Shown one piece after another: positions 46,510 to 56,221 of a DNA stretch of 64,000 nucleotides (within the stretch, counting starts at the first letter, position 1; each line of letters starts with the position of its first letter). The stretch is taken from positions 1,240,001 through 1,304,000 of the forward strand of contig NZ_QGMP01000001.1 in NCBI RefSeq assembly GCF_003259185.1. Reading direction: 5' to 3'. A program made the position numbers and the translations under genes. The DNA comes from Isoalcanivorax indicus (lineage in GTDB: Bacteria > Pseudomonadota > Gammaproteobacteria > Pseudomonadales > Alcanivoracaceae). The notes below the pieces were generated by a model. It saw only the letters and a list, made by a program, of their open reading frames with translations, was not told where the DNA came from and made no database searches.

Positions 46510-46583
46510 CCGCTGGTGACAGTGTCAGTAACAATCGTGCCGAACTGTTCACAGAACTGTCCACAGGCTGCCGGTTGTCGCTT

Positions 46584-47450
46584 TTATTCACAGGATGTCC
46601 TTCGGGGCCCGAGATCGTAAGGACCGATGATCATGCTGCCGGAGGTACGAAAGTGCCAGTCATTGCGGGCTTTCCAGGCGCGGCCGTAGCGGTAGAAGGG
46701 GATGGTCGGGTAGAGGTGATGGACCAGATGGTAGTTCTGGTACATCAGCACCGGGGTAAGCCACCACTCCTGGCCCATGCGCATCAGCGCGGTGGTATGC
46801 GGGTTTTCGTCCTGGCGACCGGTGTGCGGGTAGTGTGGCAGGACCATGAACACCAGGCACATCAGAAAGTAGGACAGGTACGAAGGCAGTAGCCAGAGGG
46901 TCAGCATATAGAAGGGCTGCCAGGCGAACAGGGCGCCGAGGACGATCCCCGCGACCAGCAACTCGCGGCCGACTTCGCGGGGGGTAATCTGCGGTACCTC
47001 GGACGGGTTACGCAGGTAGCGGAACAGGTAGATGAACGGCCAGAAGCCCCACAAGGGCATGGTTTTCAGGCTGCTGGCCATCCAGTGGTCCGGGTCCTGC
47101 TCTTCATTGGCGAACCGGTGGTGGCGCATGTGGTACAGACGGAACAGGGTGCCCTTGCCGAACGGCACGGCCACGAAGGTGGCGGCTGCCAATATAAAGT
47201 CGTTCAGCTTCGGGTTGCGGGCTGCGCAGCGATGGATAGCCTCGTGGGCTGGTGTGAACAGGGCGTAGCCGGCCACGGCATTGACGAGGATTCCCGCCCA
47301 TAACGGCCAGATCTCCTGAATCACCAGTGTCCAGCTCAGGGCCAGCACGCCCAGACCACCGATCAGGATCATCAAGGTGGGCCAGGCGATCACCGGGGTC
47401 AATCGCAGTGGGGCCAGGGCCTGCTTGGCGTCGGTGTCTTTTGTTGTCAT
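46584..47450 (-). CDS. membrane fatty acid desaturase
   Basis: 288 residues from ATG 47450 (GGGAG 9 nt upstream). The three di-iron His boxes are HEAIH (residues 69-73), HMRHH (107-111) and HLVHH (241-245), between about four to six hydrophobic helices. This matches the FA_desaturase/beta-carotene-hydroxylase-like superfamily of integral di-iron oxygenases. Substrate unknown: an acyl lipid or another hydrophobic compound. The AraC-family gene is 120 nt upstream, same strand, and might control it. Confidence 0.85.
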   Translation of the reverse strand: MTTKDTDAKQALAPLRLTPVIAWPTLMILIGGLGVLALSWTLVIQEIWPLWAGILVNAVAGYALFTPAHEAIHRCAARNPKLNDFILAAATFVAVPFGKGTLFRLYHMRHHRFANEEQDPDHWMASSLKTMPLWGFWPFIYLFRYLRNPSEVPQITPREVGRELLVAGIVLGALFAWQPFYMLTLWLLPSYLSYFLMCLVFMVLPHYPHTGRQDENPHTTALMRMGQEWWLTPVLMYQNYHLVHHLYPTIPFYRYGRAWKARNDWHFRTSGSMIIGPYDLGPRRTSCE

Positions 47451-47570
47451 GGCAGCGTACTCCCGCATAGTCATTGCAGGCAGTGTGGCGGGAGACGGTC
47501 AGTGCGGGTGAGCGCGCAAACTGCCAAGAGGGGGATAAAAAGTGACAGGTTGCCGTCCAGAAGGGAGGCG

Positions 47571-48581
47571 TCAGCTCAGGCGGCTGCCGCTGCGCCGGAA
47601 CTGGTCGGGGCTGGTGCCGAACCAGCGGTGGAAGGCACGCCTGAAGCTGGCAGTGTCGGTGTAACCCAGATCGGCGGCCACTGCGGCCACCGTATAGTGA
47701 GGCAGACTCAGCAGTTGTGAGGCACGGCGGCTCTGGGTCTGGTCGCGCAGCTGGCGAAAGCGGGTGCCTTCGCTGCGCAAGCGCCGGATCAGCGTGCGTG
47801 GGCTGACATGCAGCAGCGCGGCAACACCGTCCAGATCGGCTCGCCCGGCGCTTCGATGCAGCAACGCCAGCACCTGGTCGCTGGTGCTGCCTTGCTGGCG
47901 CAGGCTCTCCTGGCGCGCTTCACACTGCTGCACCGCCAGCCAGAGCATGTCCTGGTCGTGGGTGGCGAGCGATTGTGCCGCGTAGCGGGCGGGTAATCTC
48001 AGCGCGACTTCGGCGGCATCGAAGACGAGGGTGCAGCCGGGAAAGGTGTCGTAATAAGCACTGACGTGGGGCGGAGCCGGGTAGTTGAAGCACAGGGTCG
48101 CGTCATCAATCGGGCGGTTGCACAGGGCCACGAGACAGGCATAGGCAGAAGCCAGCGCGGATTCGGTGAGAAATCGGGTGGCCAGATTGGCTGGCGGATG
48201 GAAAACCAAACGCAGCACCAGGGTGTCGCCACTGATGCGGTAGTCGCTGCTGAAGACGCGAGTGCGGGTGTTGTTGAAGCGCGCGAACATCTGCATGGCT
48301 TCGCCCAGATTGGGGCACGCCATGGCGGCCATGCCCATGGGGCCATGCACGGCGGGCAGGGCGCGCAGTCCGGTGCGCAGGGCGATATCCGCTGTGTCAG
48401 TCAGGCCATTCAGGTTATCGATGAGCCTGACGACACCGTGCCAGTCGAGGTATCCCTCGCTGTGCAGCAGGGTGTCCACATCGATGCCCGTGCCGTCCGT
48501 CAAGCGTGCCAGATCAGCCTGGTCAGGCCCGAGAGTCTGAACAATCATGCGGCAGTAGGCCAGGGCCAGGTCCGGGCTCAT
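47571..48581 (-). CDS. AraC-family transcriptional regulator
   Basis: A protein of 336 residues. The N-terminal Arabinose_bd-like domain (about residues 15-195; GPMGMAAMACPNLGEAMQMFARF is characteristic) is found in regulators responding to hydrophobic or amino-acid-like effectors. The C-terminal double HTH is at about 235-330 (VAALLHVSPRTLIRRLRSEGT and VAADLGYTDTASFRRAFHRW). It could regulate the desaturase downstream or the acyl-CoA genes upstream. Its promoter must fit into about 55 nt shared with the terminator of the acyl-CoA synthetase gene. Confidence 0.9.
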   Translation of the reverse strand: MSPDLALAYCRMIVQTLGPDQADLARLTDGTGIDVDTLLHSEGYLDWHGVVRLIDNLNGLTDTADIALRTGLRALPAVHGPMGMAAMACPNLGEAMQMFARFNNTRTRVFSSDYRISGDTLVLRLVFHPPANLATRFLTESALASAYACLVALCNRPIDDATLCFNYPAPPHVSAYYDTFPGCTLVFDAAEVALRLPARYAAQSLATHDQDMLWLAVQQCEARQESLRQQGSTSDQVLALLHRSAGRADLDGVAALLHVSPRTLIRRLRSEGTRFRQLRDQTQSRRASQLLSLPHYTVAAVAADLGYTDTASFRRAFHRWFGTSPDQFRRSGSRLS

Positions 48582-48603
48582 CGCGTCAGTATCCTCTGCA
48601 AAA

Positions 48604-48627
48604 AAAAAGCCTCCGAAGAGGCTTTTT
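48604..48627 (-). terminator. terminator of the atu operon
   Basis: AAAAAGCCTC-CGAA-GAGGCTTTTT, a 10-bp A/T-flanked stem with nine further T residues on the minus strand, right after the acyl-CoA synthetase gene. Symmetric, so it could also act on plus-strand transcripts. Confidence 0.9.
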
Positions 48628-48637
48628 CTTGCTGGCT

Positions 48638-50473
48638 TCAGAAGCGGTACTTGCCGCCGTCGATGCCCTGCTGGATTTCCGGGGTGAGGCGCTGGTAGCA
48701 GCTCTCGCCCGGCAGCAGCACGTAGACCGGATCGCTGTGGGCGTTCAGGTCATACTTCTCTTCCTTCAGCTTGTTTTTCTGGTGCTTGAAGGTGCCGGTG
48801 GTTTCCATCGGGTGGTTGGCAATGCGCAGGAATACCGGAATCGCGTAGGGAGGCAGTTCGCGTTGCAGGTAAGCGCACAGGCCCTTGTAGTCGAAGTTCT
48901 CGAAGTCTTCCGTATCCAGGCGGATTTCAGCCATGCCGGCACGGCCGTTGGTGTTCGGGATTTCCACGCCGTACACCACGGTCTCGACAACACCGTTAGC
49001 ACCGTCAAGAATCTGCTCGACTTCGGTGGTGGACACGTTCTCGCCTTTCCAGCGGAAGGTGTCACCCAGGCGATCCACAAACTGGGCATGCTTGAAGCCG
49101 ATGTCGCGCATCATGTCGCCGGTGTCGAAGTAGGCGTCGCCCTTGGCGAAGACATTGCGCAGGATAGACTTCTCGGTCTTCGCCTTGTCGGTGTAGCCGT
49201 CGAAGGGGGTCTTGTCCGTGATCTCGCCGATCAGCAGGCCGGGTTCGCCCTTGCCGACCTTGATCATGAAGCCGTCCTTGCCGCGTACCGGTTCTTCCTT
49301 CTCCTTGTCGTACTTGACGATGGCGTAGCTCACCGGGGAGAAGCCGACAGTATTGTCGAAGTTGAAGATGTTGGTGAAAGCGACGTTGCCTTCCGAGGAG
49401 GCATACAGCTCAACCACGCGCTCGATGCCGAAGCGGGCCTTGAACTCTTTCCAGATGCTCGGGCGCAGGCCGTTGCCGACAATGACGTGGACCTTGTTGT
49501 CCTTGTCGTTCGGTTTGGCCGGCTGCTCGTGCAGGTAGCGGCACAGCTCGCCCACGTAAGCAAAGGCGGTGCACTCGTACTTGCGCACGTCTTCCCAGAA
49601 ACGGCTGGCGGAAAACTTGCGCGCCAGCACCAGACCGGCGCCCTGGGCAATACAGGAGGCCCAGCTGATGACCATGCCGGTGGCGTGATAGAACGGCAGG
49701 GTGGAGTACATGCGATCGTCCTTGGTCAGGCGGACTGCCGCGAAACCGAAGGCACCGTAGGCTTTTTCCCAGCGGCCGTTGTTGAAGACCACCGCCTTGG
49801 GCAGGCCGGTGGTGCCGGAGGTATAGATATAGAACAGCGGGTCGTTGAGGAAGATCTTGCTGGCCTGCTCGGGGTTTTCGGAGGAGCAGTCACGAATCAC
49901 TTCAGCCAGGTTCTTGTAGCCGTCTGCTACCTGGCCAACGTCTTCCAGGGTGTCGCGGTCGGCAAAGCTGTAGAAGCGGTCGCTGGCCAGATCCAGCTGG
50001 TCACGTACTTCGTTGATGGCTTCCACCAGTTCTTCGCCGATCACTGCCGCTTTCGGCTTGACCAGGTTGAAGCTGTGGACCAGAACCTTGCCGCGCTGTG
50101 AGGTGTTGATCAGGGCAGAGCAGACGCCGATCTTGGCAGCACCGGTCACGGTGGCCAGCAGCTCCGGGCGGTTCTCGATATCCACGGCGATGGTGTCGCC
50201 TTTCTTGAGACCGATGGAGGACAGGTAGTCAGCGATACGGTTGGCCCAGGCGTTGAACTGACGGTAGGTCAGCTGGGTGTCCTGATACATCAGGGCGACG
50301 CCATTGGGGTTCATCTCTGTGGCGGTCTGAATAGCCAGGCCCAGGCCGAGCGGACGGGTGGTATCGGACAGCTTGCCGTACTTGGACCCCTTGACGATGC
50401 CGGGCAGGTTGGCGAATACCATCGGCAGCTTGCTCAGCAGCTTGGGCAACGTAATGACGTCGGCGTTGCTCAT
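48638..50473 (-). CDS. atuH: long/very-long-chain acyl-CoA synthetase (AtuH-like)
   Basis: 611 residues from ATG 50473 (GGAGAG 4 nt upstream). The AMP-binding P-loop YIYTSGTTGLPKAVV (about residues 205-219), YASSEGN and the GDTFRWKGENVSTTEVE block are those of the FATP/FadD6 branch. It activates free fatty or isoprenoid acids to CoA thioesters. In Pseudomonas aeruginosa the atu cluster ends with a very-long-chain acyl-CoA synthetase gene, so position supports AtuH. A 170-nt gap and its own ribosome site separate it from atuF, so separate control is possible. Confidence 0.8.
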   Translation of the reverse strand: MSNADVITLPKLLSKLPMVFANLPGIVKGSKYGKLSDTTRPLGLGLAIQTATEMNPNGVALMYQDTQLTYRQFNAWANRIADYLSSIGLKKGDTIAVDIENRPELLATVTGAAKIGVCSALINTSQRGKVLVHSFNLVKPKAAVIGEELVEAINEVRDQLDLASDRFYSFADRDTLEDVGQVADGYKNLAEVIRDCSSENPEQASKIFLNDPLFYIYTSGTTGLPKAVVFNNGRWEKAYGAFGFAAVRLTKDDRMYSTLPFYHATGMVISWASCIAQGAGLVLARKFSASRFWEDVRKYECTAFAYVGELCRYLHEQPAKPNDKDNKVHVIVGNGLRPSIWKEFKARFGIERVVELYASSEGNVAFTNIFNFDNTVGFSPVSYAIVKYDKEKEEPVRGKDGFMIKVGKGEPGLLIGEITDKTPFDGYTDKAKTEKSILRNVFAKGDAYFDTGDMMRDIGFKHAQFVDRLGDTFRWKGENVSTTEVEQILDGANGVVETVVYGVEIPNTNGRAGMAEIRLDTEDFENFDYKGLCAYLQRELPPYAIPVFLRIANHPMETTGTFKHQKNKLKEEKYDLNAHSDPVYVLLPGESCYQRLTPEIQQGIDGGKYRF

Positions 50474-50643
50474 GTATCTCTCCGTTTGTTGTCTGGTATG
50501 AAAAGCGTTCACAAGACGGTGCCGAGTCGGACACCGCCGACCCGCAAGACCGCCGGGGATGGCGGCGCGGGCAATCAACAATCAGGCACTTACAGGCACA
50601 AGGCTGGTACCTTACCCGGCGTGTCAGCACAGGGCAAGCGGAC

Positions 50644-52602
50644 TCAGCTTCCGGTGCCCTCAGGGATAATCGAAAGCAGTATCTGTTTACCCTTTACCTG
50701 ATCTCCGTTACGCACCGTGACACGCTCCACAGTGCCGTCGACATCAGACTTCAGACTGTGCTCTATCTTCATGGCCTCAAGTAACACCAGCACCTGACCT
50801 TTGCTGACGCGCTCGCCCTCCTGGCAGCGTACCTCGAGCACGGCGCCATCCATGGGAGCGCGAATCTGCCCGCTGCCCGCCCCGGCGGCGGTTTCCGGTG
50901 CGGCATGGGTATCGTCGCGGAACACCAGGACTGTGCCCTGGTCGTCCAGCCAGAGTTGCTGATCGTGCCGGGTGCTGGTGAGGGAACGCTGGACGCCATC
51001 CACCACTGGCCGTTCGGGATCGCTCATAGCCAGCCGGTGTGATGTGTCGGCCACAGTGACCAGCAGGTCGCGACCGTCGGCGCGCAGTGCCACAAGCTGG
51101 CGGGTGTCCGCATGGCCAAGCAGAAGACGCTGCTCGGCAGGGCCGCTGTTGCGCCAGTGCTGTGTTGCCGTGCCGGCGCGCTGGCACAGCAAGGCGGCAG
51201 CCAAGGCCCACTGGGCACTGGTGGGGGTCGTGGCCGCCATGCTGCGGTCGTCGGCGAAGTCATCGCCAATGAAGGCCGTGGTGGCTTCGCCTGCGGCAAA
51301 TACAGGGTGGGCGAGGATGGCCGCCAGGAAGCGGCGGTTATCGCGGACGCCGAACAGGCGCGTGTCCTGGACGGCGCGAATCAGCCGTCGGCGGGCGTCT
51401 TCGCGGGTGTCGCCCCAGGCAATGATCTTGGCCAGCATGGGGTCGTAATGACTGCCGATGTCGGCACCCGGGCGCAGGCCGTGGTCGATGCGGACACCGG
51501 CGCCTTCGGCGGGTTGCCAGTGCAGCACCGGACCCGTCTGGGGCAGGAAACCGGCGGCCGGATCTTCGGCATACAGACGCACCTCAATGGCGTGGCCGGT
51601 GAGGGTAACCTGCTCCTGCGTCAGCGGCAGCGGCTCGCCGCGGGCCACGCGGATCTGCCAGCTGACCAGATCCTGCCCGGTCACCAGTTCGGTCACCGGG
51701 TGCTCCACCTGCAAGCGGGTGTTCATTTCCAGAAAGTAGAAGTGGCCGTCGGCATCCAGCAGGAATTCCACCGTGCCGGCGCCAACATACTGGCAGGCCT
51801 TCGCAGCCTGCACGGCTGCTTCACCCATGCGGGCGCGCAGCGCGGCATCCACGGCAGGGGAAGGGGCTTCCTCTACCACCTTCTGGTGACGACGTTGCAC
51901 CGAGCAATCGCGCTCACCGAGATGAATCACGTTCCCGTGGCGGTCGCCGAAGACCTGGATTTCCACATGCCGCGGGCGCATGACGGCCCGCTCCAGGATC
52001 AGTTCGTCGCTGCCGAAGGCATTTTTCGCTTCAGAGCGCGCGCTGCGCAGCTGCTCGGCAATCTCGCTGGCATCGGTGACCACGCGCATGCCGCGACCGC
52101 CACCTCCGGCAGAGGCCTTGATCATCAACGGCAGGCCGATACGCTCAGCCTCGGCCAGCAGGCGCGGGTCGTCCTGCGCCTCGCCTTCGTAGCCGGGGAT
52201 GCAGGGCACCCCGGCGTCCTGCATGGCGATCTTGGACAGGCGTTTGGAGCCCATCAGATGAATGGCGTGCACCGGCGGGCCGATAAACACAATGCCTGCG
52301 GCCTCGCAGGCGCGGGCGAAGTCGGCATTTTCCGACAGGAAGCCGTAACCCGGATGCACGGCGTTGGCGCCCGTGCGTCGGGCGGCGTCGAGGATCGCGT
52401 CCACATTGAGGTAGGACTGGCTGACGGTGGCTTCACCGATGCACACGGCTTCGTCGGCCAGGCGCACATGCAGGGCGTCTCGGTCGGCCTCGGAATACAC
52501 GGCCACGGTGCGGTAACCCATGTCGCGGGCGCTGCGCATCACCCGGCAGGCGATCTCGCCGCGATTGGCCACCAGAATCTTGTCGAACGAACAGGACGTC
52601 AT
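50644..52602 (-). CDS. atuF: geranyl-CoA carboxylase alpha (biotin-containing) subunit
   Basis: 652 residues from ATG 52602 (MTSCSFDKILVANRGEIA). It has an N-terminal biotin carboxylase (ATP-grasp, KASAGGGGRGMR, EMNTRLQVEHPVTE), a linker domain and a C-terminal biotinyl domain with EAMKIEH (Lys near residue 613). By sequence alone it could be the alpha subunit of a methylcrotonyl-, propionyl- or geranyl-CoA carboxylase; the surrounding atuA-E genes favour geranyl/cis-geranyl-CoA. It starts 13 nt after atuE. Confidence 0.85.
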   Translation of the reverse strand: MTSCSFDKILVANRGEIACRVMRSARDMGYRTVAVYSEADRDALHVRLADEAVCIGEATVSQSYLNVDAILDAARRTGANAVHPGYGFLSENADFARACEAAGIVFIGPPVHAIHLMGSKRLSKIAMQDAGVPCIPGYEGEAQDDPRLLAEAERIGLPLMIKASAGGGGRGMRVVTDASEIAEQLRSARSEAKNAFGSDELILERAVMRPRHVEIQVFGDRHGNVIHLGERDCSVQRRHQKVVEEAPSPAVDAALRARMGEAAVQAAKACQYVGAGTVEFLLDADGHFYFLEMNTRLQVEHPVTELVTGQDLVSWQIRVARGEPLPLTQEQVTLTGHAIEVRLYAEDPAAGFLPQTGPVLHWQPAEGAGVRIDHGLRPGADIGSHYDPMLAKIIAWGDTREDARRRLIRAVQDTRLFGVRDNRRFLAAILAHPVFAAGEATTAFIGDDFADDRSMAATTPTSAQWALAAALLCQRAGTATQHWRNSGPAEQRLLLGHADTRQLVALRADGRDLLVTVADTSHRLAMSDPERPVVDGVQRSLTSTRHDQQLWLDDQGTVLVFRDDTHAAPETAAGAGSGQIRAPMDGAVLEVRCQEGERVSKGQVLVLLEAMKIEHSLKSDVDGTVERVTVRNGDQVKGKQILLSIIPEGTGS

Positions 52603-52615
52603 GTCTATACCTGCC

Positions 52616-53419
52616 TTATTCCGCCCAGGAGGGCAGACGTTTCTGTACAAAGGCCATGGTGCCTTCGGCGCCTTCTTCGCTGGCCACAGCCGCGGCGAAG
52701 TCATCCGCAGCGGCGTCCAGCACCTGTTCCAGTGGCTGCGCCAGGGTGTTGAGCACCAGTGTCTTGGTGGCACGGTTGGCCTGCGGTGCGCAGCGGCGGA
52801 TCTGGGTCAGCACCTCGGCCAGCCGCGCGTCCAGGTCGGTGGCGGGCAGACTTTCGTGGACGATACCCAGCCGTTGTGCCTCGTCTCCCTTGAAACGGGC
52901 GCCGGTCAGCGCCAGCCGCCGTGCCTGGGTCAGGCCGATGCGCTGCACCACGAAGGGCGCGATCTGGGCGGGGATGACGCCCAGGCCGGTCTCCGGCAGC
53001 CCGAACTGGGCGTCATGGGCGGCCAGAGCCACGTCAGAGACGCAGGCGAGGCCGAAGCCGCCGCCCAGCACGGCGCCTTCCAGCACGGCCACGATGACCT
53101 GTGGTTGCCGGTTGGCGAGGGAGATCATCTCGCCAAAGCGGCGGTTCAGATCGCGGAAGGCGTTGGCGTCGCCCGAGGCGGCGCGGGCGCGGGCGCCGGC
53201 CATGTCCTTGATGTCGCCGCCAGCACAGAAGTGCCCGTCTGCGCCGCGCAAGATCACCGCACGGATAGCGGTGTCGTCGGCGATGGCCTCGAACACCGCC
53301 ATCAGTTCGTTGACCATGGTCAGGCTCATGGCGTTGCGCGAGGCGGGCCGGTTCAGCGTGATGTGCAGGAACGGGCCCTCGTGGCGCAGCACCAGTGTTT
53401 CCGTTGTCGGCAGGGACAT
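52616..53419 (-). CDS. atuE: isohexenylglutaconyl-CoA hydratase-type enoyl-CoA hydratase
   Basis: 267 residues from ATG 53419 (AAGGAG 7 nt upstream). Crotonase fold with ADGHFCAGGDIKDMAG (oxyanion hole) and GAVLGGGFGLACVSDVALA, and the usual Glu-containing GLPETGLGVIP. In the atu pathway AtuE hydrates 3-isohexenylglutaconyl-CoA, the product of geranyl-CoA carboxylase. It lies between atuD (10-nt gap) and atuF (13-nt gap). Confidence 0.83.
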   Translation of the reverse strand: MSLPTTETLVLRHEGPFLHITLNRPASRNAMSLTMVNELMAVFEAIADDTAIRAVILRGADGHFCAGGDIKDMAGARARAASGDANAFRDLNRRFGEMISLANRQPQVIVAVLEGAVLGGGFGLACVSDVALAAHDAQFGLPETGLGVIPAQIAPFVVQRIGLTQARRLALTGARFKGDEAQRLGIVHESLPATDLDARLAEVLTQIRRCAPQANRATKTLVLNTLAQPLEQVLDAAADDFAAAVASEEGAEGTMAFVQKRLPSWAE

Positions 53420-53429
53420 GATGTGCTCC

Positions 53430-54590
53430 TTATTTCTTTTTCTTGCCCGGCAGGATATCCATGGTCTTGCAGATGATGCCGAGCATGACTTCGTCGGCGC
53501 CGCCGCCGATGGAGGCCAGGCGACCATCACGCCAGGCGCGCGATGCCGGGTTGTCCCACATGAAGCCGTTGCCGCCCCAGTACTGGATGCAGGCGTCGGC
53601 GACTTCTCGCGACAGACGGCCAGCCTTGAGTTTGGCCATGGAGGCGAGCTGCAGCACATCCTTGCCATGGATGTATTCTTCGCAGGCGCGCCAGATCAGG
53701 CTGCGCAGCAGTTCCACTTCGGTTTTCAGTTCCGCCAGGCGGAAGTGCACGCTCTGATTGTCGATCAGCGGCATACCGAACACCTGCCGGTCTTTCGCGT
53801 AGTCGATGGTCAGCTGGATCAGCTTGTCGTAACCCTTCAGACCGGACACGGCGCCCCACAGACGTTCCTCCTGGAACTGGATCATCTGCATCATGAAGCC
53901 CATGCCTTCGGCGCCGATCAGGTTACGCTGCGGTACCCGTACATTGTCGAAGAACACCTGGGCGGTTTGTGATGAACGCATGCCGAGCTTGTTCAGGGGT
54001 TTGTCCACGGTGATACCGCCCGCATCTTTCGGCACCACGATCAGTGACTTGTTCATGTGCGGCTTGCCATCGGAGGTGTTGGCCAGCAGGCAGAAGAAGT
54101 CGGCGGTGGGCGAGTTGGTGATCCACATCTTGGTGCCGTTGATCACGTAGTCGTCGCCGTCTTTCACGGCGGTGGTCTTGATGGCGGCGACGTCGGAACC
54201 GGCGTGGGGTTCACTCACGGCGATGCTGGCCACCATGTCACCGGCAATGGCCGGGGCCAGATAATTGCGGCGCAGTTCGTCGGAACCGAACCGGGCCAGG
54301 GCCGGGGTGGCCATATCGGTTTGTACGCCGATAGACAGCGGCACACCGCCGCAATCGCACAGGCCCAGCTCTTCGGCCACGGCCAGGTTGTAGGAATAAT
54401 CCAGGCCCAGGCCGCCATACTCTTCCGGCTTGCTGATGCCGAGCAGACCCAGATTGCCCATTTTCTTGAAGATTTCGTGGGTCGGGAAGGCGCCTGCGGC
54501 TTCCCATTCCTCTACATGCGGGTTCAATTCGTTTTCAACGAAGTTCCGCATGGTGCGGCGCATTTCTTCATGTTCCTGGGTGAATTGCAT
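53430..54590 (-). CDS. atuD: citronellyl-CoA dehydrogenase-type acyl-CoA dehydrogenase
   Basis: 386 residues. The FAD/substrate signature ASIAVSEPHAGSDVAAIKT and the C-terminal IQYWGGNGFMWDNPASRAWRD are present. The N-terminus MQFTQEHEEMRRTMRNFVENE fits AtuD-type enzymes, which oxidise citronellyl-CoA to geranyl-CoA. Specificity is inferred from the cluster. The tail ends in a Lys-rich GKKKK. Confidence 0.85.
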   Translation of the reverse strand: MQFTQEHEEMRRTMRNFVENELNPHVEEWEAAGAFPTHEIFKKMGNLGLLGISKPEEYGGLGLDYSYNLAVAEELGLCDCGGVPLSIGVQTDMATPALARFGSDELRRNYLAPAIAGDMVASIAVSEPHAGSDVAAIKTTAVKDGDDYVINGTKMWITNSPTADFFCLLANTSDGKPHMNKSLIVVPKDAGGITVDKPLNKLGMRSSQTAQVFFDNVRVPQRNLIGAEGMGFMMQMIQFQEERLWGAVSGLKGYDKLIQLTIDYAKDRQVFGMPLIDNQSVHFRLAELKTEVELLRSLIWRACEEYIHGKDVLQLASMAKLKAGRLSREVADACIQYWGGNGFMWDNPASRAWRDGRLASIGGGADEVMLGIICKTMDILPGKKKK

Positions 54591-54604
54591 GTCAGTTCTC
54601 CGGG

Positions 54605-56221
54605 TCAGAGGCGGGCAACGCCAAAGGTATTGGGGTTGAGGGGGCGACGGGCCGCTTCGCGGCAGATATCGAACACCATGGCGGCCACCTTGCGTGTGTC
54701 GCGTGGGTCAATGATGCCGTCGTCCCACATGTGGGCTGTGCCGTACAGGGCGGTGGACTGGCTGTCCAGTTTCATTGCGGTGGTTTGCTGGAGCATCTCC
54801 AGCACTTTTTCATCGGGCTCCATGCCCATGCTGCGCTGCTTCTGTTCGGCCACGATGCGCAGCACCATGCCGGCCTGCTGGCCACCCATCACCGCCACTT
54901 TGCTGTTCGGCCAGGCGAAGATGAAGCGCGGGTCCAGGCCGCGACCGCACATGGCATAGTTGCCCGCGCCGTAGGAGCCGCCGATGACGATGCTGACTTT
55001 GGGCACGCGGGCATTGGCTACAGCCTGAATCATCTTGGAGCCGTGCTTGATGATGCCGCCCTGTTCCGGTTCGGTGCCGACCAGGAAGCCGGTGGTGTTG
55101 TGCAGGAACAGCAGCGGGCGGTTGCTCTGGTCGCACAACTGGATGAACTGGGCGGCCTTGGCGGCGCCCTGGTGGGTGATCGGTCCGTTGTTGCCGATCA
55201 CGCCGACGGGATAGCCTTCCAGCATGATCCAGCCGCACACGGTGGCGCTGTCCCAGTCATTCTTGAAATCGAGAAAGTCCGAGTCGTCGGCAATCCGGGC
55301 AATGACTTCACGCACGTCGTAGGGCTTGCGCGCGTCATGGGGGACGACGCCCAGCAACTCTTCGGCGTCGTAGCGTGGCGGGTTGAAGGTTTTTTCCGCC
55401 ACCGGGGGCAGTTGGTCCTGCCAGCCGATGCGGGCCATCAGCTCGCGCGCCAGACGAATGCCATCGGCATCGTTCTCGGCCAGGTATTCGGCGGTGCCGG
55501 CAACTCCCGTGTGCATTTCGGCGCCGCCGAGCTCTTCATCTGTCGCCACTTCTCCGGTGGCGGCCTTGAGCAGGGGCGGGCCAGCCAGGAACATCTTTGC
55601 CTGCTTGCGCACCATGATGCAGTAGTCGGACAGACCCGGCTGATAGGCGCCGCCGGCGGTGGCGTTGCCGTGCACCACGGTGATCTGCGGAATGCCCATG
55701 GCGGACAGACGCGCCTGGTTGGCAAAGGTGCGGGCGCCTTCAACAAAGATATCGGCGGCGTAATTCAGATTGGCGCCGCCGGATTCCGACAGGGCGATGA
55801 TCGGCAGCTTGTTCTCGCGGGCGATCTCTTGCAGACGCAGGCTCTTGCGCAACCCTGCGGGGGTCACGGTGCCGCCCTTGATGGCGGAATTGCTGGCGCT
55901 GACCAGCACCCGGTTGCCACTGACGTAGCCGATACCGGCGATGCTGCCACCTCCGGCTTCGGTGCCGTCCTTGTCGTCGTGCATCATGTAACCGGCGAGA
56001 CCGAGCAGGGCCAGAAACGGCGAGCCGGGATCGAGCACCCGTGCCACCCGTTCGTGGGGCAGCAACTTGCCTTTCTTTTCGAATTTTTCGCGCTGGGTTT
56101 CTGCCTTGTCGACCACTTTCTGCTCAATGGCGCGGAACTCCGCCACGGCCTTGAGCATGGTGTCGCGGTTGGCGGCGAATTCGTCGCCATGTACGTCCAG
56201 TTCAGTCTCAATCACTGGCAT
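54605..56221 (-). CDS. atuC: geranyl-CoA carboxylase beta (carboxyltransferase) subunit
   Basis: 538 residues from ATG 56221 (AGGAG 7 nt upstream), overlapping the atuB 3' end by 14 nt. It is a two-lobed crotonase-type carboxyltransferase with SGGANLNYAADIF, GNATAGGAYQPGLSDYCIMV, GNNGPITHQGAAKAAQFIQLC and IIGGSYGAGNYAMCGRGLDPRFIFAWPN regions (each spanning more than one conserved segment). Closest families are MCC and GCC beta; GCC is chosen from context. It pairs with the biotin subunit encoded by atuF. Confidence 0.87.
   Translation of the reverse strand: MPVIETELDVHGDEFAANRDTMLKAVAEFRAIEQKVVDKAETQREKFEKKGKLLPHERVARVLDPGSPFLALLGLAGYMMHDDKDGTEAGGGSIAGIGYVSGNRVLVSASNSAIKGGTVTPAGLRKSLRLQEIARENKLPIIALSESGGANLNYAADIFVEGARTFANQARLSAMGIPQITVVHGNATAGGAYQPGLSDYCIMVRKQAKMFLAGPPLLKAATGEVATDEELGGAEMHTGVAGTAEYLAENDADGIRLARELMARIGWQDQLPPVAEKTFNPPRYDAEELLGVVPHDARKPYDVREVIARIADDSDFLDFKNDWDSATVCGWIMLEGYPVGVIGNNGPITHQGAAKAAQFIQLCDQSNRPLLFLHNTTGFLVGTEPEQGGIIKHGSKMIQAVANARVPKVSIVIGGSYGAGNYAMCGRGLDPRFIFAWPNSKVAVMGGQQAGMVLRIVAEQKQRSMGMEPDEKVLEMLQQTTAMKLDSQSTALYGTAHMWDDGIIDPRDTRKVAAMVFDICREAARRPLNPNTFGVARL

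Noticed and set aside
46302..46592. Replication origin oriC
   Set aside because: DnaA boxes are present, but dnaA, dnaN, gidA/mnmG, rpmH and parAB are absent from the window, so a chromosomal origin is not claimed.
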